Below, one piece after another: positions 20,629 to 30,380 of a DNA stretch of 33,602 bases. The first letter of the stretch is position 1, and each line of letters opens with the position of its first letter. Source of the DNA: Coemansia sp. RSA 922 (lineage: Eukaryota > Kickxellomycota > Kickxellomycetes > Kickxellales > Kickxellaceae). The stretch is from assembly GCA_027577415.1 (NCBI GenBank), contig JANBQS010000117.1, positions 1 to 33,602 of the forward strand, given 5' to 3'. Made by a program: the position numbers and the translations under genes. The notes beneath the pieces were generated by a model that worked only from the letters and a program-made list of their open reading frames with translations, searched no databases and was not told the DNA's origin.

Positions 20629-21055
20629 GGAAAATACTGTCTTGTAATGTAGAAGACTTGAAAAAGTAAGGAATCTAGTGAATAGCGTTTTTTTATAACA
20701 AAAATATTGGCAAACAGCAGGTGCGAGGTTGGCTTTTTTTATACCTCTCTTGAGCTAGTGAGAAGAATGTGCCCCAGTGGAGCTCGATTTGTTGAGGACT
20801 TGACATGAAAGGAATGCTAAAAAGGGCTTTTTAAGCAGCCCTTCTGTAAAGAAAAGTGCCATAGGAGGCATTGAAATGTACACACACACACCCAACCAAA
20901 GTGCACTGTGGTGTGTGCTCTCCAGTCACAGCCAAAACAAGAAGGGTTTCGTGTCCATCCTATTTTTGCAGAATCATTCCAAAGGCATTAGAACCAAGTG
21001 CAAGAAACGCAAAAAAAGAATGTATTATTAAATAATATGCATGTAAATAAACGTA
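20629..21055. other. 5' region of the 126-residue gene and 3' flank of the UPF0014 gene
   Basis: Besides the TATA box it contains a short CA repeat at about 20879-20889 and poly(A/T) runs. I see no gene. Confidence 0.5.
20734..20743 (-). promoter_or_regulatory. TATA box for the 126-residue gene
   Basis: On the minus strand this reads TATAAAAAAA, about 105 bases before the ATG at 20628, the spacing expected of a fungal TATA promoter with a short leader. Confidence 0.4.
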
Positions 21056-22189
21056 CTACCGACCAGCAGCAGCAGCACTTATAAGCCTGACGCCGCTATG
21101 AGAGCGGATAGTGGCTGTGCTAGAAGAAGTAGTGGTAGAAGCTACAGCAACGCAGCTAGGATTGCGCGACAAGTACAGGTCAGATTTAGGGCGGCGACCA
21201 GCGCGAAGCAAAGTCATACGTGATGAAGAGCGGCTAGCACCAGATACACTAGCAGCTTGCTTTGGCTTATTAGCCGTAAGCAGATCTAACCTGAGCACAG
21301 GTGTGCCGTTAATAAGAACCGATGCGCAGAATATAACGGCTAACGTAGTACTTAGAGCCGTAGACGCAGTTAACATAATCATAACAACCATCTGATACCT
21401 AGATGCCACAAGGACGTTAGCACCACTAAGAGACCAACCAGCCATTAAGCCAGGAATAGACAATAGACCGCAGGCGCTCATATTACTAATCGAGGGAACC
21501 AAGGCTGATTTGAGCGAAGCAACAACCACAGGCTTCATTGTCTCCCAGCGCGAAGCGCCATAGCACAGTGCGCTTTCGATGCGGTCGCGATGGGTATCCA
21601 GAGAGCTCATGACGGCGTTAACTCCAATAGAGACGCCAATGAGATTAGCGCCAAATAGCATGCCTACTGTGGGGATAAACTTTTGCGCAGTATACGCCGG
21701 ATGAGTGTTCAAAGACAAGGCATTTCCAAATAGCGCCATGCCTACTGCACTGCCCGTGATAGCTACAAATGCCCCAGCAAACATGCCGGGGAACCGGTGC
21801 TTGGACCGCCAGTAGGTAACCTCAAAGGCCGCCAGCATGCCCAATCCGAGTACCATGCTGAATATGTAGACCGGGTTCTCGGTCAAGAATAACTGGTTTA
21901 GGACCATTCCCAAGACCGTCAGCTGGGAAATGCAGCGCACAGTCGATACAATAAGACTCTTGCTCATTCCCAGTCTAAGCCACACCGAGAGAGCAATGTT
22001 GATCGCCAGCAGTAGTGACGCAATGCCCACATTGAACCATGAAAGTGGTTGCTGCTGCTGGTCATCGTCGATACTCAAATTTGCCGTTCCAGGCGACGAC
22101 TGAGATGATGGCGTTGCATACCACTGCAGCTGGGCGACAGCATCGCCTGCTGCGCGTACGACCTGAAAGGCGCCGTATAATAGTGACAT
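21056..22189 (-). CDS. UPF0014 family membrane protein (FetB/STAR2-ALS3-like ABC transporter permease)
   Basis: Polytopic membrane protein of 377 residues from the ATG read from 22189. After an N-terminal region of about 50 residues containing DDDQQQQ it has about seven hydrophobic helices at roughly 53-73, 80-101, 107-125, 136-157, 171-193, 234-252 and 266-292, then a Ser/Arg/Thr-rich tail. Diagnostic UPF0014 sequence includes the conserved LCYGASRWE block (208-216), and SIPGLMAGWSLSG followed by RYQ (244-266). Bacterial FetB pairs with the ATPase FetA in iron export; plant STAR2/ALS3 pair with a separate ATPase in aluminium tolerance. No ATPase partner is nearby, as expected for a eukaryote. 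The substrate is unknown. The family call is strong. Confidence 0.88.
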   Translation of the reverse strand: MSLLYGAFQVVRAAGDAVAQLQWYATPSSQSSPGTANLSIDDDQQQQPLSWFNVGIASLLLAINIALSVWLRLGMSKSLIVSTVRCISQLTVLGMVLNQLFLTENPVYIFSMVLGLGMLAAFEVTYWRSKHRFPGMFAGAFVAITGSAVGMALFGNALSLNTHPAYTAQKFIPTVGMLFGANLIGVSIGVNAVMSSLDTHRDRIESALCYGASRWETMKPVVVASLKSALVPSISNMSACGLLSIPGLMAGWSLSGANVLVASRYQMVVMIMLTASTALSTTLAVIFCASVLINGTPVLRLDLLTANKPKQAASVSGASRSSSRMTLLRAGRRPKSDLYLSRNPSCVAVASTTTSSSTATIRSHSGVRLISAAAAGR

Positions 22190-22926
22190 CAAGTTTGAGA
22201 GATGGATGTAATAAACGCGCTATAAAATAAAATCTAAGGATATTAGGACGAGAGACAGAGACAGCCGAAAAAAAAAGTCGGCCAAACCACAGCTTTATTT
22301 TTTAAAAAGGAAAGAAGAGGTTTTCTAAAAAGGGTATAAAAAAAACTAGTCGACAAAGTCTGTTTCTGAGTTTGCCTTTCACTGAAAAGGATTGACAGCT
22401 TGCATTTCTCACACACTTGGTTTAATTGGATAGGGTTGGGTGAGTCGAAAAGGGAAAAAGATTCTCCTTTCTACTGTACTAGTCTTTTAAGAAAGGTGAT
22501 CAAAAAAAAGAGGATGTGTTGTGCCCGTTCTGGAACAGCACGATGATGCACACGCCTGGTCCGACAGCCCACATGGAGCGCCATCATCCGGGACCTCCGA
22601 TCTATCAGCAGCCATCTCCGAGCCGTCAGTAACCATCTCCGATATTCTGGCCACGAGCATGCTGCCCAATGCCGATGCCGAGGAGCTAGAAAGGAAACTC
22701 CGCTCCCAACCGCATAACACAGCAACGCTGTGCCTGTCCGGCTCCTCCGACACACGGCTATGGAAGAGAGCAGTCAAAAGGCTATATAAACAACTACCTG
22801 TCACAAGTTGGATAAAGGTTTAGTAATTCTCACTCTTGAATACGCTTGAATACACCTAATCCTTTGCTCGCCTCCTTGGCTCACCAGCACTTGCTCTCAA
22901 GAAAAGAGTAAATAAAAGAATGCTCG
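22190..22926. other. Interval between the UPF0014 and CYB5RL-like genes, with an open frame of unknown status
   Basis: 22190-22499 is AT-rich leader/promoter sequence of the UPF0014 gene. From 22500 to TAG at 22821-22823 the + strand is open for 107 codons with ordinary, non-repetitive coding (SVTISDILATSMLPNADAEE, then LERKLRSQPHNTATLCLSG). The only in-frame ATG is at 22659, leaving 54 codons. It might be a 3' exon of a small gene or a relic; I do not recognise the peptide. The TATATAAA at 22783-22790 lies inside this frame and no gene follows it. Confidence 0.3.
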
Positions 22927-24039
22927 CTATGCGCTCAGCGTCTGAATTGCAGAAACGCCAGCTGTCCGCAGCCACATCGATACGTCACGGTTAAAGGTCT
23001 CTGGGCCGCAAACCATTGCAGCACATCGCGTGTCTGTCAATGGCCCTATTGCCTGCGAAAGCAAGTCTGCAGATAGCCGCCCAAACGTCGGTTCCACTAA
23101 AGAACCTCTGGCAGTATATTTTGCTTCAGACTCGTTTGAGAGGAATACATGGTATTCCAACCCAGGCATCTCTTTCGAAAGTTTAGCAATCTCCCGGGAC
23201 AGCCACAGACTGGCATGGTCTCGGGCGCAGTGTACAACAACAATGCGTCGATCGCGGTAGGCGCTATTTACGTGAGCAAATTGCAATACTTGGAATATTG
23301 GCGCAATTCCCGATCCCGCCGCAGCAAGCACGCAAAAGTCAGAGGCAAAAGCACGAGTCATATTCTCTTGCGTAGCAATAGGTCCTCGCACAGCTAATCG
23401 ATGACCAGCCGCCACACCACTCCAAAACTCTGACATACGGTGGTCCTCGCCATAAAGCCTGACAAACAAATGTGGGCGGACTATGCCATCAGGCGCCTCA
23501 ATCATCACCGGAGTATAAGGCCGAGTAATTCTGACTCCATCGCTAAATGTCGCCCTGATTTGTACATGTTCGCCCAGTGCCAGCACAAAATTACTAGCTG
23601 ACGCCTCCAGAACCACCAGTCTAGCGTATCCACCAAGCATATGCGTGTGCATGATGCTGATACTGCTGAATTGCAATGGCTCTAAAAGCCCGCCAGGCAA
23701 AGCGTGTCTAATGTGGTGTTCACTTGCATCAATTGGCGCCCCGCTCAGTACTCGCTCGTATTGCGCTCGCAGCGCCTGGGCATCTTCATTATATGCAAAA
23801 AGTCGGTCTTGGTACGAGTCAAGGATGCAGGGTGTGCACCCTGATTTGCAGCAGTCATCGTCTGCGGGCTTTAGTGGAGCAGGCGGTAATCGCAAGATAA
23901 CGGAATCACCTTCACGGATTACGCCATATTGGATAGTTGCTGCCTCGGCTGCTGCTCGGCGTCGCTCCTCGGCACGTAACTTTGCTCGTGCAATCTCCTC
24001 CAGGAGTGCCACCACAGCTGGATTAGTAGCTCCGCCCAT
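22927..24039 (-). CDS. NADH-cytochrome b5 reductase-like flavoprotein with N-terminal oxidoreductase-like Cys motif (CYB5RL type)
   Basis: 370 residues, starting at the ATG read from 24039 in an ideal context (GCCATGG); the GTG two codons upstream is not used. Residues 1-35 are a basic helical leader. Cys63, Cys64, Cys68 and Cys71 in DCCKSGCTPC followed by SYQDRL match the short oxidoreductase-like N-terminal domain that precedes the reductase in animal CYB5RL. The ferredoxin-reductase core follows: the FAD motif RPYTP at 173-177, the NAD(P)H motif GSGIAP at 242-247, and CGP at 344-346. It should transfer electrons from NADH through FAD; the acceptor is not established for this subfamily. No transmembrane anchor is visible, unlike CBR1. 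The family call is strong. Confidence 0.9.
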   Translation of the reverse strand: MGGATNPAVVALLEEIARAKLRAEERRRAAAEAATIQYGVIREGDSVILRLPPAPLKPADDDCCKSGCTPCILDSYQDRLFAYNEDAQALRAQYERVLSGAPIDASEHHIRHALPGGLLEPLQFSSISIMHTHMLGGYARLVVLEASASNFVLALGEHVQIRATFSDGVRITRPYTPVMIEAPDGIVRPHLFVRLYGEDHRMSEFWSGVAAGHRLAVRGPIATQENMTRAFASDFCVLAAAGSGIAPIFQVLQFAHVNSAYRDRRIVVVHCARDHASLWLSREIAKLSKEMPGLEYHVFLSNESEAKYTARGSLVEPTFGRLSADLLSQAIGPLTDTRCAAMVCGPETFNRDVSMWLRTAGVSAIQTLSA

Positions 24040-24306
24040 GGCCACTTTTTTTGGTCTTCGTTACAATGACAAGGGTAATCAAAAATTATTAAAAGTACTG
24101 TCAAGTTAATTGGAGTTTATTTTACGTGTCTACAATTTTTTTATTGGCAATATTCAGAAAGCAACTCGACTAGCTTACGGGTGGAATGCTGATGTGGTCT
24201 TCAAAAATCAAATCAGTGCTAAAAATTAGTGAGCCCGTTTGCTTACAAGTTGACGTTGTCAGGATGGAGAAAAGTAGGAGCAACCCGACAAGCGCGAGAG
24301 CAGGCC

Positions 24307-24446
24307 ATATAAAACCGCCCCCTCAGCAACTTCCACCGAGGCTGTAGTTCTGAGCATCTCAACAGGTCAATTTTCCTCCATGTGTCAACAGGTGCCTCTC
24401 TTCCCTTCTATTATTTATCTTTGGATATAGACTGACTTGCTTGCAG
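24307..24446 (+). promoter_or_regulatory. Orphan promoter with TATA box, short leader exon and intron-like segment
   Basis: ATATAAAA at 24307-24314 is followed by a pyrimidine-containing leader, an ATG at 24380 with three further codons to CAG, then GTGCCT (24392), a pyrimidine-rich stretch, an ACTGAC branch-like box and TTGCTTGCAG ending at 24446. This looks like the first exon and intron of a + strand gene, but the next frame closes within seven codons and then runs antisense into the F-box/LRR-like fragment. No gene body follows it. Confidence 0.35.
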
Positions 24447-24485
24447 TACCGAATCCGGCTTTATTAGTTATTCACAGAACTAGTA

Positions 24486-25220
24486 TCAAGTTGAAACATC
24501 AGCCAGTGGCCAATAAGAGGCTATTATCGCCTGATCATTCTCGGTTGACCTGACAGAGAATGAGCCCTTGCGCTTTTTAGAACCAGCAATATCAGGCAGT
24601 AGAGTTACAAGTACTCTGCAATAAGATACACCGTGAGATCTTCCATTCATGATGTCAAACCGGTTTTCGACAGCGACTTTGTTAGTAGCAGGAGCCATCT
24701 GCTTGACCCGCTGAATAAACTCGTTGATATTGCGCGCGATGTTGTACTGCAAACTGTCACAGGTATACTTTCGGCCCTCACGCCAGGTGTTAAAGAAAAG
24801 TATAACTGTGAGCTTTCTCACCTGTGGGAATACAACGCCCTCATATGGCGCGGCTGACAAAACCTGTAATGCCTCGCCTGAAAAAATACTCCGAGCGTTT
24901 AACTCTATCACCAAGTTTCTAGCCAAGTGATACGTATGATTCGCCGGTGCTAGGGGGCTTGAAGGCCACTCTTCGAATACCTCGCAGCCATCACCATCCT
25001 CGCCGTCAGCTATATCTAGTGTACATTCGCAAAAGAAACGCGAGTGCACTACTTCGCGAAAGTTGTGGCAGACCCACAGCAAGGGAATAAGAGGTCTCTC
25101 AAGCGCTTTCAAGCCCTCTACGTCCCTCCTACTGCACATAGGCGTGCTGCCCACAACATACTTGACTATTAGACTTACAACGTGTGGAGGAAGGAACTGA
25201 AACGGAGTAGAAGAATACAT
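24486..25220 (-). pseudogene. F-box/LRR-like family member, N-terminal half only
   Basis: 244 residues from the ATG read from 25220. The start FQFLPPHVVSLIVKYVVG, then LIPLLWVCHNFREVVHSRFF, has the F-box-like helix pattern. Family blocks follow: YHLARNLVIELNARSIFSG, EALQVLSAAPYEGVVFPQVRKL, and NINEFIQRVKQMAPATNKV. This matches the N-terminal part of a repeated Kickxellales family of roughly 500-600 residues (recollection, no search done). All leucine-rich repeats are missing: the frame stops at 24486-24488, just past a basic KKRKG segment. The frame is otherwise clean, so a truncated product could still be made. The missing C-terminal half has a decayed counterpart at 14464-15255 on the + strand. 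Confidence 0.68.
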
Positions 25221-26227
25221 CCTTTAGTACTATATAGTTGGTAATAAAAAAAGGTGAATAAAGTTAGTAAGAGCGAACAAAAAAATAAAATTGGTTGTGG
25301 ACCACAGTCCTCCTTTTTAGCCACTAGCTGCGGACTGGGGATGGACAGCTTGCGTCATAGATTAGCCACCATCAAACTACTAAAAATAACCAAGCCATGG
25401 GCGGCGTTGTAAAAGGTTGGGGCATTTCAGAAACAGCGGCGCCACACATTTGGCAATAAACTTAAAGAGCCCTTCAGAACATGTCAAACGATGACTAAGG
25501 TGTAGATCAAATCGGGAGTTACATACTCAACGGATTACAGCATGTGGCACAGTTTAATACCGCATTCTCAAAAGTGTAGGTAGTATGATTTTTTTTGTTT
25601 GCAGAAATTGCATCTCTATCTTCTCTCAAGTGCTAGTTGGCCATTTTAGTATCACGATTTCCAACATCTTAACATTTTGCCAGTTGGCAAATGATTTTTG
25701 TGATATCTGCCACACAAATTTCCTGTCGTCATATTCATCAATGTCTACATATAGCAACTAGCCCTCCACCCAAGCGCACCAGGTTTGCATTAAATTTTAT
25801 GTGTGATGTTGATTACACACTTTGCATACAATGCAAGCAAACCAAAAAATAATCAATCCTATGATGCAGTACAAGGATCAGATCGTAGTCCAATTTGTAT
25901 CACTTAAATTAATAAAAAAACATATATTAGCAATTCTGCCAGCCATTAAAGAGCAATTGACGCAAGCGAGGTGCATAAGGGGTAAACATACGCAAGCCAA
26001 TAGATCAAGTGTCTGCCAAGGAACTGAGTTGTAGAGGTTGTCAATGACCAGTGTGATCTAAACCGCATCTTTAATGACATTTGCTTGTATTAGATGTTTA
26101 CATTGTTGCCCGCACAACTTACATATTGGTGACTGGACAGCTATGGCGCCTAGAAACTGGTGTTCAAAGTTATAGTGTTTGCAATATCAATTGAGTACCG
26201 TTAATTAATTTCCAACTGCCAAAAAAT
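25221..26227. other. 1-kb non-coding interval between the F-box/LRR-like fragment and the fatty acid synthase 3' end
   Basis: AT-rich. I read both strands for a continuation of the synthase (a phosphopantetheinyl transferase domain) and found none. No gene, tRNA or repeat was recognised. Short frames such as the one at 25822-26034 lack an ATG start or recognisable sequence. Confidence 0.5.
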
Positions 26228-29200
26228 CTACCGCTTATTAAAAGTATTAACCTTGAACTTGTACTCGCCAGACTTTGGGTCATACTTGGCGCGGGCCAAC
26301 GGATTGAGATACACGCTCTTTTCCTGCTCCGTGGTAAACGGAGAGTTGCTCTTGACTTGCACAAACGAATAGTTGCCGACCAAAGTGTCTTGCCAGTAGC
26401 GCTCAGATTTGGCATCGCGCTGCTGGAGCTTGACGTTGTACTTGTCGAGCTGCTCTTGAGTAAGCGTGGCTAACAGGTAGTCGGGATGCACAACCAGCAA
26501 CTCGCCGCCAACTTGCCCGAATCCAAACGACTTGATCAGACCCGCTTTGACACCCGATATCTGAATAGACTTTGACAGATAGAGCGCATAGTCGTTCGCC
26601 TCTAACTCTTTGCCAATGTTGTCAGCGTTGCGATTTCCTGGTATCAGTCCCGTACGCAGACTTTGAATAACACCGTTAAGCATAAACGATGCCGCCGGAC
26701 CCTTCGGGTGGCCAGTCAGCCACTTCTGGCACACTACTGGGACGACGTGACCTGGAGTACGACCCAAGTGTTTGAGCTGCGTGTTAAGAACATCCGACTC
26801 GTTCTTGTCGTTGGCTACCGTCGATGTCCCGTGGAATGACGCCAGTCCAATATCGTCAGCTGTCAAGCCCCAGACCGCCAAGCTGCCGCGTAATGGAGAA
26901 AACTCGGGATCACTCTTCCAAAACTCGTTGCCCCAGGCGTCTTGTAGACTACGGCGCTGACGCTGGTAGCTCTTTTCAACCTCTCTTGCATAGCGCATTG
27001 TAGAAGGCTCGACCATGTCTGCCATGTCTGCCAGCTCCCCCTGCTTCCACGTCTCCAGTGCTGCCAGTTGATGCTGCAACTGGCGGCGACGATAATCAAA
27101 GTTCAGTAAACGCGATGGTAAACTGTTGTCGCTTGCTTCGCGGGCCGACGTCAACACCCCCTTACCAGGCGCTGGTACTGACAGTCCCTGCTTGTCGGTG
27201 GCCGTACCTGACATGGCAATAATGCCGTAGATTGGCGCTCCAAACTCGATCGCTGCCGACGCCGACATTAACGTTACAATACCGGCACCCTGGCCCTCCA
27301 TGAACCCGTTGCGCGTCGACGTACACGGCCGGCACATCTCTGACGGAGTGCGGCCCTGAGCAAACTCCTCAACCGAATTGCTGGTCGCTCCCATGTTGTC
27401 AAACTCAATTGACGTCTCTTCGGTAAAGTTGTCGGCGCTACCAGCAATCATCACTTTAGCCTTGCCCGACTGGATAGTCTCAACCGCAGCGTCAATCGCA
27501 AGAACTGCAGTTGCACAGGCGCCAACAACTGGCTTGACTGGACCGGAGCTCGACATTAGTAGCATGTTGGTCCACGCTTGTATAGTCGACACAAACGTCT
27601 CTTGAAGCGCGTCATTCTTAACCTCCTTGTCCAAGTGGCGGCTCCTGAAGACATCTTGCATAGATACAGAACCGCCAAAACCTGAGCCGGTAGTGTTGCC
27701 AATTTCGGAAACGTGGAAATACTGGTACAGCTCGTACGGATCAGTGATGCCAGATCTGACAAGCGCCTCGACTGTAGCCACCAATGCAAAGCAAGTGACC
27801 TGATCCACTTGTTTGATGACATCGTCCGGAATGCCATAGCACCCTGGATCCCAGCCAGTCGGTACAAGTGCTGCAACCATCCGATCGCCTCGTAGGGCCA
27901 TTGGCACGCGGATCAGAGCGCCCTTGAGAAACTTGACCGACCACGAGCCACCACTAGAGTTCTCCCAGATGTCAACGTTGCTGCCATTCTGAGCCTTGAA
28001 TGTTGCTGCTTCGTCGGCGGTGGCCTCGAATGGCTCCATATCGTGTTCGATCTGGATTTCACGCAAGATAGTACGCTTGTTTGGGTCGTAGCCGTGAGCC
28101 AACTCGGGCTCGATCAAGCGAATGCCAGTGTGCGCCAGAATATACTCCTCGTAGCTTGGCTTGATGTCGATATCGCGAATGGGCTTCTCAGTTTTGGCGT
28201 CGAGCCAGCCAACGTACCTGGCGCCAGTCGATTTGAGCGTGCCATTGGAGTGCTTAATCAGGCCCATGATCCACGCCAACTCAATGCATCCTTCAAGCGA
28301 GAACTCGCCGTAGGCCTCCATCTCCCAGCGCGTCTCGGCATTACCGTGTGGACTAACCTCGCCATAGCCAGTAATAACAACGACCTTGTCCAAGTTGACC
28401 ATGCCCTGCAAGTGCCGTAAGTGCTCTAGTTGATCATAATGACGAGGTGCCGGAAAGTGGTGCTTGTGCTTTGCCAAGGGTCTCTCATCGGCCGTGGCAT
28501 CCGTCTTTGAATGGCCCCGGAGAACCATGGTTGTATAGTCGAAAGCAGCCTCACGCAATAAAACTTGTATCAACCTGCTCTTGCGCTGTATAGCCGCACG
28601 CGCGTTAATCATAATGGTGTTTAAGCTAACCACGTACCTCATTCCACCATCGAGATCGGTCCAAACTGGATAATGGCGAGCAAGGCGGCAGATACGTGGA
28701 TGAACAAGACCCAAGATGCAGAACGCCATCTCGCGTGTTGTGAACGTGCGCACACCAAGCTGTTCCATTCGTGGGGAAACCAGATTATTGACAGTCATTA
28801 AGTTGGTGCCACGCGTCCATCCGATAACTGCGCCGGCAATAGACAAGTAGTCCTGCCATGACTCGAAGTTCCACCGGTTGAATATTGTCATCAAGCCCAT
28901 CTTGCATTCGCCGTAGAGCCCATCGCCACCAAAATTACCACAATTGGTCGACAATGGCAATATCACCAGCGATGACTGAGTGTTGTAGCCAAGTCGCTCC
29001 TTGGTGTCCTTGATGCTGCCCAGCAAGCGCATTACGTTGGTGAGCTCAACTCGCAGAGCAAACTCCGAGTGTAAACCCAGATTAGTCGCAAAGCTGCCAA
29101 TATCCGATACGGCAGCGAATGGGAAAACATAGTTGAGGTCCCAGCCCAAGCCCTTGGCAACGCCTGAATCGCTGTAGATGTAATCGACCAGCTGCTTGAT

Positions 29201-30380
29201 GTCACCGGTCGAGCCCTGATTGAATGGAACGACAATCAGTTCCGAGCCACAAGCACCATGTGTGCGGTACACGTCTTCAAAGAACAGCGTAGTTTTGCGG
29301 CTATAAGAGGATGTCGTAACGATAACCTTGGCGCCGCCGCTAAGCAAGCTACAGACGATATCGGCGCCAATGGAGCCCCGCCCGCAGCCAGTGACCAAGG
29401 TAGTCTTGCCGGCAAAAGACAAACCGCTATCACACACCTTGCTCAAGACCTCATAGTAAATTTCTGACAGTTCTGGGCAGTAGGACCAAGCGTAATCGCT
29501 CAATTGTTTCCTGAGATGGAGTAATGGCAGCGTATTCAGCGATGTTGGCTGGCGCATATGTTCGATAAAAGCAGCAAGCGAAGGCTCATCTGGGCGTTGC
29601 ACTTCAGAATATGTCACAGTACCGTCGAAGCCAATGTCGACTTGCGGGGCAGTGGGAGTAGACAGCTCGCGATAGGCCGGCGGCATTGTTAGCGAGTGAG
29701 TACAGACGTCATGCAGTTCCGACACAAGCTTAATTACCGGCTCCAGCGAATCATCGTTGGCGGCCTGCAAGATTGACAGAGACCCAACAAGCATCTGAAG
29801 CAGACCTGGGCTAGAACGATTCTTCAGCCGCTGAAGGCTAGCGTCGTCGACAATCGCTGGTGCATTGGTAGACTCAGAAGCACAGCTAGCAATCGCCTGC
29901 TGGATCAGTTCATAGGCCTCTTGACGCACCCAGTTCCAGCACAAGTCAAAGTGGCGAGCCTTGCGTGGGTCAAACAGCGGCTGCAAGCCGTCGATGAACT
30001 TTTCTCCCAATTCCGTCGAAATACTGTTGAGCCTGGTTTGCATCTCAGCTGATCTGGATTGCTCGCTCTCGGCCAAACGTGCTCCCTCGCGCAAGTCCAT
30101 TCCCACGTAGCGCGTCTTGACGCTTCGGACCCAGTCCATAATCTGACTGCAAAGTGCTTCGTGCTGACGACAGCGAAAACCCACCTGGCATCTTGTTGCC
30201 AAAGAGCCGGGCCAGTTGCGCCAGAGTATGCTTGCCCAATCTACCACCAAATGCACCGATGGCAGACGCCAGGTCTTTCAGCGAGAGCTCTTCGACCATG
30301 TCGGGAACCTGGCCGCCAAACTCCTTGTGCAAGTCGCCGACAATCTCGTTCTGGAGAGTCGACTTGCCGCCCACAAGCTG
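26228..30380 (-). pseudogene. Fungal type I fatty acid synthase, alpha-derived part: KR and KS retained, ACP and PPT missing
   Basis: Reads leftward from the beta-derived part on the same strand. It begins at LVGGKSTLQNEIVGDL (about 30380), which in yeast Fas2 lies after the acyl carrier protein, and continues through NKMPGGFSLSSARSTLQSDY to KRQDAL (about 30103). There the frame changes and several dozen residues are missing before YVGMDLREGARLAE. From there it is open to TAG at 26228. Ketoacyl reductase: TGCGRGSIGA near 29380, catalytic Tyr and Lys in LYGECK near 28910. Ketoacyl synthase: Cys in GACATA (codon 27515-27517), His in ASFHGTSTVANDKNE and in LTGHPKG. The end, LARAKYDPKSGEYKFKV, aligns with yeast just before the phosphopantetheinyl transferase domain, which is absent. 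An ATG at 30139 could start a 1303-residue KR-KS protein. As a synthase it cannot work alone. Confidence 0.85.

Noticed and set aside
24040..24045. Upstream GTG start for the CYB5RL-like gene
   Set aside because: Eukaryotic initiation at the ATG at 24039 in GCCATGG context is far better.
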